Part shown: positions 1 to 7,560 of the stretch, in pieces
Layout of the letters: every line of letters begins with the position of its first letter
Position numbering within the stretch: position 1 is the first letter of the stretch
Assembly (NCBI GenBank): GCA_903927345.1
Contig: CAIYMO010000014.1
Span: 62,001 to 126,000, forward strand
Reading direction: 5' to 3'
Origin: an uncultured Armatimonadota bacterium
GTDB taxonomy: Bacteria > Armatimonadota > Fimbriimonadia > Fimbriimonadales > Fimbriimonadaceae
Length of the DNA: 64,000 nt
Notes under the pieces: generated by a model
Databases searched by the model: none
What the model was told of the DNA's origin: nothing
What the model saw: only the letters and a program-made list of their open reading frames with translations
Position numbers and translations under genes: made by a program

Positions 1-437
1 ACTACCTCTCCGAAGAGCCAATCCTCAAACAGGTCACAACCTTCACTGGCTACAAGCCCGACGACTTCAAATACATGGTCGACCACGCCAGCGAGCTGGT
101 CATCAAAACCACCGGCGATGCCGGCGGCTACGGCATGCTCATGGGCCCTATGGCAAGCAAGAAAGAAGTCAAAGAGTACGTCGCCAAGATGCACGAGAAC
201 CCCGGCAACTACGTCGGCCAACCGCTAATCGAGCTCAGCAGTCACTCCACCTTCATCGACGGCAAGTTCGTCCCGCGCCGAATCGACCTTAGACCCTACA
301 TCCTGTACGGCGACCGAGTCAGAATCCTCCCCGGCGGATTAACACGCGTCGCTCTAAAGGAAGGCTCATACGTCGTCAACTCGAGCCAAGGCGGCGGAAG
401 CAAGGACACCTGGGTCCTGGAGGATCGCCGAGCATGA
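1..437 (+). CDS. Circularly permuted ATP-grasp protein, C-terminal part (5' end outside window)
   Basis: Only the last ~145 codons are present; the reading frame is open from base 3 to the stop at 435-437. The residues fit the C-terminal half of the circularly permuted ATP-grasp family (DUF404/DUF407 type): a Tyr-Leu-Ser-Glu-Glu-Pro-Ile entry, a Gly-rich Lys-Thr-Thr-Gly-Asp-Ala-Gly-Gly-Tyr-Gly segment, and a C-terminal block beginning RRIDLRPY. Family members are predicted to make amide or peptide bonds using ATP; the substrate is unknown. The stop overlaps the next start in an ATGA junction, and this gene, the alpha-E gene and the transglutaminase gene form a widely conserved neighbourhood, which strengthens the call. 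The start and the N-terminal catalytic residues cannot be judged here. Confidence 0.85.
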   Translation, partial: YLSEEPILKQVTTFTGYKPDDFKYMVDHASELVIKTTGDAGGYGMLMGPMASKKEVKEYVAKMHENPGNYVGQPLIELSSHSTFIDGKFVPRRIDLRPYILYGDRVRILPGGLTRVALKEGSYVVNSSQGGGSKDTWVLEDRRA

Positions 438-1378
438 TGCTCTCCCGCATCGCCGACTCACTCTACTGGATGGGTCGCTATATCGAGCGAGCAGAGAACA
501 CCTGCCGCCTGCTCAAAGCAACCCACGAATTCACCGTCGAGCTCTCCGGCCTCAACGACGAACTCGCCGAGCAAGAATGGGAACTGCTCTTCGGGCCACC
601 CCCAATGAACGAGGGTCTGACCCTCAACGCCCGCTACATCGACTCGTTCATGTACGACGCGTCGAACCCGTTTTCGGTCATCTACAGCATCGAACAGGCA
701 AGAAGTAACGCCAGAAGCATCGGCGAAGTCCTGACCCGCGAAGTCATCCAACAGCTCAATGAGATGTACCACGCGATGGTCTCCTCCCGCCAAGCCGTCG
801 CGCTCAACCCTGCACGGCTAACCGACTTCACCGAAGCGACCCATAAAGACATCCTCACCCTCCTCGGCGCCATCGAGCACACCCTCACAAGGGACCAAGG
901 CTGGACCTACATGAAGCTCGGTGAAGCCATGGAGCGAACCCAACGCACTCTTCGAGTTATCGAGCTCAAACTCCCAACCCTACGAGCCGCCCACAAAGCG
1001 AAAGATCTCTCGATGACCTTCGCTTTCGGTCGCAAAATGCTCCTTGATCTCGCTTCGCTCGAAAACTACCGTCGCGTCTACGGCGCCCGGCTCGAACCAG
1101 ATCAGGTGCTCCGATTCTTGCTATTCAACGACCAAACTCCGAGGTCCGTCCACAGCGGTCTCAAACGAATGAAATCCTACGTCGATGTCCTGCCATCCGC
1201 CCATCCCGGAATGCCGACAATGCGGCGAATCCTCGGCCGCCGACTCGCCGAGGCACAGTACGACGAGGCCCGAATCATGGCAATGAACGACCTTTCCGAG
1301 TACACAGAGCGCGCCTACAGAGACCTGCTGAGTGCTCACGAAGCAATGGTCAAGCCGCAACATGAGGTGGAAGCATGA
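434..1378 (+). CDS. Alpha-E (DUF403) family protein
   Basis: A 314-residue, mostly helical soluble protein. The N-terminus MLSRIADSLYWMGRYIERAE is the signature start of the alpha-E domain family, and the length is typical (about 310). The family has no proven enzyme activity. It is nearly always next to a circularly permuted ATP-grasp gene and a transglutaminase, so it is thought to act with them in making or trimming an unknown peptide. Translation is probably coupled on both sides: its ATG overlaps the upstream stop by four bases and its own TGA overlaps the next ATG. The start could also be the second Met codon directly after the first. No signal peptide or membrane segment is seen. Confidence 0.88.
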   Translation: MMLSRIADSLYWMGRYIERAENTCRLLKATHEFTVELSGLNDELAEQEWELLFGPPPMNEGLTLNARYIDSFMYDASNPFSVIYSIEQARSNARSIGEVLTREVIQQLNEMYHAMVSSRQAVALNPARLTDFTEATHKDILTLLGAIEHTLTRDQGWTYMKLGEAMERTQRTLRVIELKLPTLRAAHKAKDLSMTFAFGRKMLLDLASLENYRRVYGARLEPDQVLRFLLFNDQTPRSVHSGLKRMKSYVDVLPSAHPGMPTMRRILGRRLAEAQYDEARIMAMNDLSEYTERAYRDLLSAHEAMVKPQHEVEA

Positions 1379-2322
1379 TTCTCGATATTGAACACCGCCT
1401 TAATTTCACCTACTCCGGATTCATTAGTGAGTCCTCAATGGAGCTCCGTGTGGAGCCCACCAGCAACCAGCACCAGACCGTTCGCTCGTTCTATATCGCC
1501 GTCGGACCAGTCACCAAAGTCTTCCGCTACATCAACTGGCTCGGCGCTCCGACCCACCACTTCTCCATCACGGACTACCACAAGGAAATCCAAGTGATCT
1601 CACGATCCGTTGTCGAGTCACATCCAAAGCATCCGGGCTTAGAAGAGATCCTTGATTCAGTCGAAGACATCCCCACCGATGGGCCAATCCTCGACTCCTT
1701 GATGTTCACCGAACTCGTCGTGGACTCAGAAAAGCTTCGCCAATTCTGCTCCAGCGTCGATACCTCTGCCACCCTCGGTGGAGTCGTGCAACAAGTTGCT
1801 GAGCTGGTGAATCAGCACATGACCTATGTCGCCGAAGTCACCACGGTCGCCACCACCAGCGACGAAGTCCTTGATCACCAAAGCGGAGTCTGCCAAGACT
1901 TTGCCCATCTCGCCCTCGCCATGCTCCGCAGTCTCGGAATCCCCTGCCGATACGTCTCCGGCTACTTCCATGTCTCCGAGCCGACAAAGCCCAGCGAAAG
2001 CCATGCGTGGGTCGAGTTCTTCTCGCCCTCGTTCGGGTGGTGTGGCTACGACCCAACCCATGGATGCCTCCCCGACGAGCGCCACGTGATGATCGCCCAC
2101 GGCCGAGACTACAATGACGCCGCACCGAACCGTGGCGTCTATGTTGGTAACGCTGCGGAGAGTCTGAAAGTCGAAGTCAAAACGACCGAAGCTGAGCCAA
2201 CAAGCCCTCTCGATCTCCGTGACGACATCGGAAGAATCGAAGTACCTGTATACGCCGAGTTCCCTCAATTCACCCGATCCGCAACGCCGTCTGACCAGAT
2301 GGTTGCCCAGCAACAACAGTAG
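1375..2322 (+). CDS. Transglutaminase-like cysteine protease/amidase
   Basis: A 315-residue cytoplasmic protein. Residues 1-85 match the bacterial transglutaminase N-terminal beta domain (start MILDIEHRLNFTYSGF). The papain-like core follows, with Cys173 in the GVCQDFAH motif, His210 in SHAW and Asp226 in YDPTHG forming the Cys-His-Asp triad. Such proteins are believed to hydrolyse or transfer amide bonds; in this neighbourhood they may process a product of the ATP-grasp enzyme. It is third in the overlapping ATP-grasp / alpha-E / transglutaminase operon and starts within the previous stop. The tail after about residue 290 is polar and Gln-rich (ends QQQQ), and probably unstructured. The catalytic residues look intact. 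Confidence 0.9.
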   Translation: MILDIEHRLNFTYSGFISESSMELRVEPTSNQHQTVRSFYIAVGPVTKVFRYINWLGAPTHHFSITDYHKEIQVISRSVVESHPKHPGLEEILDSVEDIPTDGPILDSLMFTELVVDSEKLRQFCSSVDTSATLGGVVQQVAELVNQHMTYVAEVTTVATTSDEVLDHQSGVCQDFAHLALAMLRSLGIPCRYVSGYFHVSEPTKPSESHAWVEFFSPSFGWCGYDPTHGCLPDERHVMIAHGRDYNDAAPNRGVYVGNAAESLKVEVKTTEAEPTSPLDLRDDIGRIEVPVYAEFPQFTRSATPSDQMVAQQQQ

Positions 2323-2376
2323 TCTCCCCAACCCCGTGCATGGCAAATCTACGAGGTCGGTAAACTAGGCACTCCA

Positions 2377-3429
2377 ATGTCGATTGATCTGAATTCCCGC
2401 GCCGACGTCACTGCTCTCGATCCTAAAGGCATGTTGCACTTTACGGAGGAGTATCCCAACCAATGCCGCACCGCCCTCGGCTTGGTCGAAGGCGTTGAAT
2501 TGCCGAGCGGAAGCTACGACCTCGCGATGCTCACTGGCCTTGGAGGCTCCGCGGTTGGAGGAGACTACGTGCGAGCCATGTTCGAGGCATTCGCGTCGAT
2601 TCCCTTCATCGTCAATCGCGACTACCACTTGCCAGCTTATGTCGGAAAGAACACCTTAGTCTTCGCCACCAGCTACAGCGGAAACACCGAAGAAACCCTC
2701 TCCGCGTACGCCGAAGCAAAAGCCGCCGGCGCTACCATCGTCTGCGTCACCAGTGGAGGCAAGCTCGCCGAGCAAGCCCGAGCCGATGGATTCGCCGTCA
2801 TCATCGTTCCTGGTGGACAACCCCCGCGAACGGCTCTCGGCTTCATGCTGATCCCGGTACTCGCCGCTGCAATAAAGATGGGCCTCCTTCCCGAGCAGGA
2901 CTTTGCGAAGGCCTTCGACTTGCTCGAAAAGCTCTGTGGTGAGTGGACGGTTGAAGGATCAAACCCAATCGCCAAAGAGATGGCTAACGAACTCCAAGGC
3001 AGCCTCGGAATCATTTACGGTCTCGGCCCCTGGCAAGCAATTATCGCCAACCGTTGGAAGGGGCAAATCAACGAAAACTCGAAGAACCACATCTTCGTGA
3101 ACCAGTTCCCAGAGCTCAACCACAACGAAATCCTCGCTTGGGTCAAGGCGGACGAGCAAGGCGTGTCCAAGTACGTCGGCATCATTCTCGAGGACGGCAG
3201 CGAAAGCGCCAAAATGAAGAAACGAGCCGAAGTGACCGAAGGCCTGGTCAAAGACCTCTGCTCCTTCCGCCACGTCGCCGCCGTTGGAGAAACTCTCCTC
3301 GAAAAGCTCCTTAGCTTGACCTACCTCGGCGACTTCGTCTCTCTTTACCTGGCCGCGTTAAACCAGGTAGACCCCGAGAACATCGACTCGATTAACGTCC
3401 TGAAAACCGAACTCGGCAAAGTGAATTGA
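2377..3429 (+). CDS. Bifunctional phosphoglucose/phosphomannose isomerase (SIS family)
   Basis: A 350-residue protein of the PGI/PMI family first known from archaea and thermophiles. It interconverts glucose-6-P or mannose-6-P with fructose-6-P in the cytoplasm. Two SIS subdomains are visible. The first carries LGGSAVGGDY and the phosphate-binding TSYSGNTEETL; the second carries FPELNHNEILAW, with the Glu and His expected at the active site. Length is normal for the family. A TAAACT box lies ten bases before the ATG and there is no clear Shine-Dalgarno. It is separated from the transglutaminase operon by 54 bases, so it could be independently transcribed or part of the same unit. Confidence 0.88.
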   Translation: MSIDLNSRADVTALDPKGMLHFTEEYPNQCRTALGLVEGVELPSGSYDLAMLTGLGGSAVGGDYVRAMFEAFASIPFIVNRDYHLPAYVGKNTLVFATSYSGNTEETLSAYAEAKAAGATIVCVTSGGKLAEQARADGFAVIIVPGGQPPRTALGFMLIPVLAAAIKMGLLPEQDFAKAFDLLEKLCGEWTVEGSNPIAKEMANELQGSLGIIYGLGPWQAIIANRWKGQINENSKNHIFVNQFPELNHNEILAWVKADEQGVSKYVGIILEDGSESAKMKKRAEVTEGLVKDLCSFRHVAAVGETLLEKLLSLTYLGDFVSLYLAALNQVDPENIDSINVLKTELGKVN

Positions 3430-3431
3430 CG

Positions 3432-4052
3432 ATGCTTCCGCTCATGCCGCTCGGTCACGATATTCAGCTTGTGAAGATCGGCATGGGCGATTACGACAGG
3501 CCGAAGTACGCTCTGAAGTTTAAAGGGAGGGTAACGGACATCCGATTTGACTCGGTTTATCCTGAATCTGATTTCGCTGAGTTAGGTCGCGCGCCAACAA
3601 TTGACTTCAAACAGAACAAGGAAGGGTTCATCTGGGGGCGAATATCTCAACCCCTTGACGATGCCATGTCTCCGGACAACTCGCAAAAGTTCATTATCTG
3701 GAAGGGGGGCACTTGGTCGACTGGTAATGCCATCAGTTATGTCAAAGGTGCCTCATGCGTGATCACTCCATATCAATCAAGTGTCTACATAGGCTATTCA
3801 GAGGCGTTTTTTTTCAATCGTGGTCGAATAACCTCTCTAGGAAAGTGCCACGAGATAACTTCTCGTAAAGGTGGGGTCTTCACCGGCGAATACTATGTCT
3901 GCTCCAAGGCGGATCGAAATGAGAAGCCATTCACCTCACAGCTCAGTTTAGCTATCGATGACACTTCCATAGTCGCACTCGATCGAGTGGTTTTTCGCTG
4001 GGAGAAAGGGAAGCGGATTGTGATTCGACGCGTTCACTTGAAACGAACGTAG
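3432..4052 (+). CDS. Hypothetical protein
   Basis: A soluble protein of about 206 residues that I do not recognise. No signal peptide, membrane segment or known motif is visible; the sequence is rich in beta-type residues with scattered aromatics. The start is either this ATG or a TTG six bases upstream at 3426 that overlaps the isomerase stop. Base composition is less C-biased at third positions than in the flanking genes, and a run of eight T sits in the coding frame at 3807-3814, encoding Phe residues. Both features are compatible with recent acquisition. It is followed three bases later by the stop of the convergent gene. Confidence 0.6.
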   Translation: MLPLMPLGHDIQLVKIGMGDYDRPKYALKFKGRVTDIRFDSVYPESDFAELGRAPTIDFKQNKEGFIWGRISQPLDDAMSPDNSQKFIIWKGGTWSTGNAISYVKGASCVITPYQSSVYIGYSEAFFFNRGRITSLGKCHEITSRKGGVFTGEYYVCSKADRNEKPFTSQLSLAIDDTSIVALDRVVFRWEKGKRIVIRRVHLKRT

Positions 4053-4054
4053 TT

Positions 4055-4624
4055 TCAGTTCTGGGTGATGGAGTAAGCGACTCCGCTTGCCAAAGCCTCA
4101 GCATCCTTCTTCGCCGCAGAATCCCCCTTCGGCCAAGAGATCATCATTGAGTAGCTGAACTTCGGACTCCCCAGGTAATACATTCGATCCCGTCGGGAAG
4201 CATTCGGATGGTCCCGCTCCTCATAAGCTCCTTTAAAGCCGTTCATCGTGCGGACGGGCTGAGTTTTGTCTTTAGCAAACCGAGCGACAATCGCCTCTCC
4301 TTCGCTTCCGGTGCCTTCGCAAATCACCGAAATGAATGAACCTTTGTATTCGTAAGCAAATCCACCTTCCTTTGTCGTAATCGCTTCGGGAAGAAGGCAG
4401 GAAACCTGCTTATTGTTCTCTCCGCGCGTAAACAAAACGCGCTTGGTCCCGACTTGGGCGGGCTTCGGAATTTCAAGTTCGGCAACGATCGATTTGACGA
4501 ATTCAGGATCGCTCTCGGAAGCTCTCTCATTCCGAATCATCCCAACAAAGTTGAGCATAGGCACGACCATCAGTGCCCCCGCGATCAACATCATTCCGAG
4601 CGAGACTTTTGCGGACTTCGTCAC
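4055..4624 (-). CDS. Hypothetical membrane-anchored protein
   Basis: A 189-residue protein with one N-terminal hydrophobic segment (about residues 9-29) after a basic start, which suggests a signal anchor with the rest outside the cytoplasm. The remainder is polar and not recognised; a Cys pair may be present in the exported part. The start is a GTG. It has a TACCCT box six bases upstream on the same strand (plus-strand 4631-4636) and no Shine-Dalgarno, consistent with a leaderless message. It is divergent from ctaA-ctaB across a 91-base gap and convergent with the preceding unknown gene. No function is proposed. Confidence 0.65.
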   Translation of the reverse strand: MTKSAKVSLGMMLIAGALMVVPMLNFVGMIRNERASESDPEFVKSIVAELEIPKPAQVGTKRVLFTRGENNKQVSCLLPEAITTKEGGFAYEYKGSFISVICEGTGSEGEAIVARFAKDKTQPVRTMNGFKGAYEERDHPNASRRDRMYYLGSPKFSYSMMISWPKGDSAAKKDAEALASGVAYSITQN

Positions 4625-4630
4625 AAATTC

Positions 4631-4636
4631 AGGGTA
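4631..4636 (-). promoter_or_regulatory. Candidate -10 box (TACCCT) for the 4055-4624 gene
   Basis: TACCCT read on the minus strand ends six bases before the GTG start. Same layout as other leaderless-type starts in this window. No clear -35. Confidence 0.35.
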
Positions 4637-4704
4637 CCAGGGCGGGTGCGTCCTTCATTCTACGGACAATCTCAGCTTTGCCGCCGAGCTAGCAGCTGTC
4701 CGCG

Positions 4705-4710
4705 TAGGGT
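4705..4710 (+). promoter_or_regulatory. Candidate -10 box (TAGGGT) for ctaA-ctaB
   Basis: TAGGGT lies five bases before the ATG at 4716. It supports this start over upstream in-frame codons that would run into the divergent gene. Confidence 0.3.
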
Positions 4711-4715
4711 TAAAT

Positions 4716-6632
4716 ATGGGAAGAGAAATGGAAAGCGGAGGATCAAGTTTCAATGTTTTCAGAAACTTCGTTACATCTTCGGGTGAACCCGGAGAGACCA
4801 TTCCTGCAAATTCCGGCTTCGCCACCTTCTCCTGGATCGTTCTGATCTACAACCTGCTCGTCGTCGGCTTCGGAGTTTTCCTGCGCGCAGCAGGGCTCGG
4901 CGATGGTTGCGGTGAAAACTGGCCGTTTTGTACCGGCGAAAAGAATCCCGTCAAAGGATCATTCGCAACAATCATCGAGTCAACACACCGACTCTCAACC
5001 ACACTCGTTGGGCTTCTGGCAATCGTCATGCTGGTCTGGGCATTCCGCTTCTTCGTGAAGGGGCACCCAGCCAAGAAAATGGCTGTCGGCTTCTTGGTAA
5101 TGACTCTCTTCGAGGGGCTCGTCGGGCGCCATCTGGTGGTCAAAGGTCTGGTGACCGACAAGGACACCGTCGAGCGAGCAATGTGGATGATGGCCCACGT
5201 CCTGAGCATCTTCCTCCTCCTCGGCTTCAATGTCGGAGCAGCGCTCTCCACATCGGGCATTCGACCAGTCACGCTCAAGAAGCAAGGCGTTGTCGGCTGG
5301 TTGCTCGGATTTGGCTTCGTTGGAACATTCCTACTTGGCATCAGTGGAGCAATTTCTGCGTTTGGCCACCAAGTCCGGCCAGACGTCGAAGGGCTCAGTG
5401 AGCGACTTCAAGCCGGCGCGTTCTGGGCGAGCAAACTTGCCATCGCGCATCCAATCGGCTCAGCCTCAATCGGACTCTTCATGTTCCTCATGTGTGGCCT
5501 CGTCCAGCACCTTCGGCCGGACCCGTTCGTGAAGCGAGCGAGCCGAACGGTAATCACTCTCCTTGCAGTGCAGATGGGAATTGGCGCGCTCAACATCCTT
5601 CTTAACGCCCCAATCGTGATGCAGATGATCCACCTGGTCCTCGCTGACCTCAACTGGATCTCGCTGGTAGTCCTCGCGGTTGCCGCTCTTGGTGTCGGAA
5701 TCGAGCCCGTCGAATCCCGTCCAGCCCCCAAAGAGGCGGAGCAAGCTGAGTCGCCGCTCAAGGGTCGTGATCTCGTCAAGGCCTATGTCGCGCTGACGAA
5801 GCCTCGTGTCATCAGCCTCCTGCTGTTCACCACGATGACCAGCATGATCGCGGCTCAAGGCTCCTGGCCCGGGATCACGTTGTTCACGGTTGTCAGCCTC
5901 GCGGGCTACATGATCGCTGGCGCGGCAAACGCGATCAACATGGTGATTGATCGCGACATCGATATTTCCATGAAGCGAACAGCGAACAGGCCGACCGTTA
6001 CCCAAAACATCTCGAGCGTCAACGCGCTGGTTTTCGCCTTCACGCTTACGGTTTTGAGCTTCACCTCACTCTGGGTGATTGCCACCCCTCTGAGTGCGGT
6101 CATGGCGCTCAGTGGGCTCGTCTTCTACGTCGTGATCTACACGATGCTTCTCAAGCGCCGAACGTGGCAAAACATCGTCATTGGCGGGGCTGCAGGCGCG
6201 TTCCCTCCGCTTGTTGGTTGGGCGGCGATCACCGGCGAACTGCCCTCTCTCGCGCTCTACCTATTCGCGATCATCTTCGTCTGGACTCCCGTCCACTTCT
6301 GGGCGCTGGCGATCCTCATCAAGGACGACTACGCTGCAGCGGGTGTGCCGATGCTCCCGGTCGTCAAAGGTAACCGAGTCACCGTCATCCAGATTGGCGT
6401 CTACACGGTGGCAACTATCGTCACAACGATGATCCCAATGTGGCTTCCCCAAGTCGGCTGGATCTACGGTATTTCAGCCGTAATCCTTAATGTTCTTCTC
6501 GTCCGAGCCGTTTGGCGGCTCTGGCAAAATTGGGAGGAGCGCCCCCGGGCAAGCTGGCTCTTCCACTACAGCATGCTGTACCTTGCGATTTTGTTCTTAA
6601 TGTTCGCCGTCGATCGGGTGGTTGTCCTATGA
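4716..6632 (+). CDS. Fused heme A synthase (CtaA/COX15) and heme O synthase (CtaB)
   Basis: A 638-residue integral membrane protein joining two enzymes of heme A synthesis. Residues about 35-330 are COX15/CtaA-like, with a Cys pair in CGENWPFC (65 and 72) and a heme-binding His in [12 protein letters not shown] (91). After a polar linker with an Ala/Glu-rich stretch, residues from about 349 are the UbiA-type farnesyltransferase CtaB, with [12 protein letters not shown] and the prenyl-diphosphate motif [12 protein letters not shown] near 405. CtaB makes heme O from heme B, and CtaA oxidises it to heme A, needed by the caa3 oxidase encoded downstream. Fusions of this kind are known in Thermus and some others. 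An in-frame extension to 4413 is rejected because it would overlap the divergent gene and lacks homology. Confidence 0.92.
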   Translation: MGREMESGGSSFNVFRNFVTSSGEPGETIPANSGFATFSWIVLIYNLLVVGFGVFLRAAGLGDGCGENWPFCTGEKNPVKGSFATIIESTHRLSTTLVGLLAIVMLVWAFRFFVKGHPAKKMAVGFLVMTLFEGLVGRHLVVKGLVTDKDTVERAMWMMAHVLSIFLLLGFNVGAALSTSGIRPVTLKKQGVVGWLLGFGFVGTFLLGISGAISAFGHQVRPDVEGLSERLQAGAFWASKLAIAHPIGSASIGLFMFLMCGLVQHLRPDPFVKRASRTVITLLAVQMGIGALNILLNAPIVMQMIHLVLADLNWISLVVLAVAALGVGIEPVESRPAPKEAEQAESPLKGRDLVKAYVALTKPRVISLLLFTTMTSMIAAQGSWPGITLFTVVSLAGYMIAGAANAINMVIDRDIDISMKRTANRPTVTQNISSVNALVFAFTLTVLSFTSLWVIATPLSAVMALSGLVFYVVIYTMLLKRRTWQNIVIGGAAGAFPPLVGWAAITGELPSLALYLFAIIFVWTPVHFWALAILIKDDYAAAGVPMLPVVKGNRVTVIQIGVYTVATIVTTMIPMWLPQVGWIYGISAVILNVLLVRAVWRLWQNWEERPRASWLFHYSMLYLAILFLMFAVDRVVVL

Positions 6633-6775
6633 AATCACCGCAAACAGCCGTCATCTCTAGGCAATACGCCCTAGGTTCCCGGTATCATCATTTCTCGTAT
6701 ATCGCCGTCAAAAGTGATAGACAACGCCGACCTGCACGGATGCGCTGGTCAGCACAAACGGAGTCTCTGTAAAGT

Positions 6776-7546
6776 ATGGGTTCACAGGTCTTTAAGCCAA
6801 GCGCCAACTCAGTGGCACAAGTCGCGATCATTTGTATTGCGGCTGGTCCTCTTCTCGTTGGTCTGTCGCTCGCCGCGCTATCGCGCTCGCCAGCCAACAC
6901 TAAAGTAAACGTTCCAAAGAACCAGCCGGTTCCGTTTTCTCACCAGCACCACAACTGGGAGCTAGGAATCGACTGTCGATACTGCCATACCAGCGTCGAG
7001 AAGTCTGCTTTTGCTGGTATTCCTTCCACCGAAACCTGTATGAGCTGCCACTCGCAGATTTGGACGAACTCGCCGCTTCTTGAGCCGGTTCGCCAAAGTT
7101 TCGAGACGGGAACTCCAATCGTTTGGAACAAGGTTAACAAGGTTCCTGACTTTGTTTACTTCAACCACTCGATTCACGTAAACCGAGGTCTTAACTGCAA
7201 CACCTGTCACGGTCCTGTCAACGACATGCACATCACCGCGAAGGGTAACTCCTTCCAGATGGCCTGGTGTCTTCAGTGTCACCGCAACCCAGAACGCTAT
7301 TTGGGTTGGAGCAAGGATCTGCACAAGGAGCACCCGAGCGACACGCCTCGGCAGCTCGCCTTCAAGCTCTACTGGAAGCTTCAGACCAAGGGCAAATCAA
7401 ACCTGTCGCCTGCGGAAACAATTTTGGTTAACGGCAACTTTGAGGGTGCTGATGATCAGGCAACCAAGGAAGCCGGGCGAGAGATCGTCGAGAAATACGG
7501 CATCAAGACTCAGCAATTGGCTGACTGCGGAGTGTGCCACCGCTAA
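6776..7546 (+). CDS. actA: Alternative complex III subunit A, pentaheme cytochrome c
   Basis: A 256-residue protein with one N-terminal membrane segment (about 14-36) followed by a periplasmic domain holding five CxxCH heme c sites: CRYCH at 67, CMSCH at 88, CNTCH at 141, CLQCH at 165 and CGVCH at 251. Five hemes and the position directly before actB match ActA of alternative complex III. It would take electrons from the iron-sulfur subunit and pass them toward the monoheme subunit and the oxidase. It is the first gene of the 13-kb operon. The 143-base gap upstream is the only obvious place for the operon promoter. A GGAG sits about 12 bases before the ATG. Confidence 0.95.
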   Translation: MGSQVFKPSANSVAQVAIICIAAGPLLVGLSLAALSRSPANTKVNVPKNQPVPFSHQHHNWELGIDCRYCHTSVEKSAFAGIPSTETCMSCHSQIWTNSPLLEPVRQSFETGTPIVWNKVNKVPDFVYFNHSIHVNRGLNCNTCHGPVNDMHITAKGNSFQMAWCLQCHRNPERYLGWSKDLHKEHPSDTPRQLAFKLYWKLQTKGKSNLSPAETILVNGNFEGADDQATKEAGREIVEKYGIKTQQLADCGVCHR

Positions 7547-7560
7547 GGGGATTTTGACTG

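Noticed and set aside
4413-4715. Upstream extension of the heme synthase fusion to 4413.
   Set aside because: It would lie antisense over the start of the divergent gene and has no resemblance to CtaA; the ATG at 4716 has a -10-like box.
6629-6772. A 47-codon reading that overlaps the ctaB stop in an ATGA junction.
   Set aside because: Composition is Arg/His/Gln-rich without any family pattern, and the 143-base gap is better explained as the act operon promoter region.
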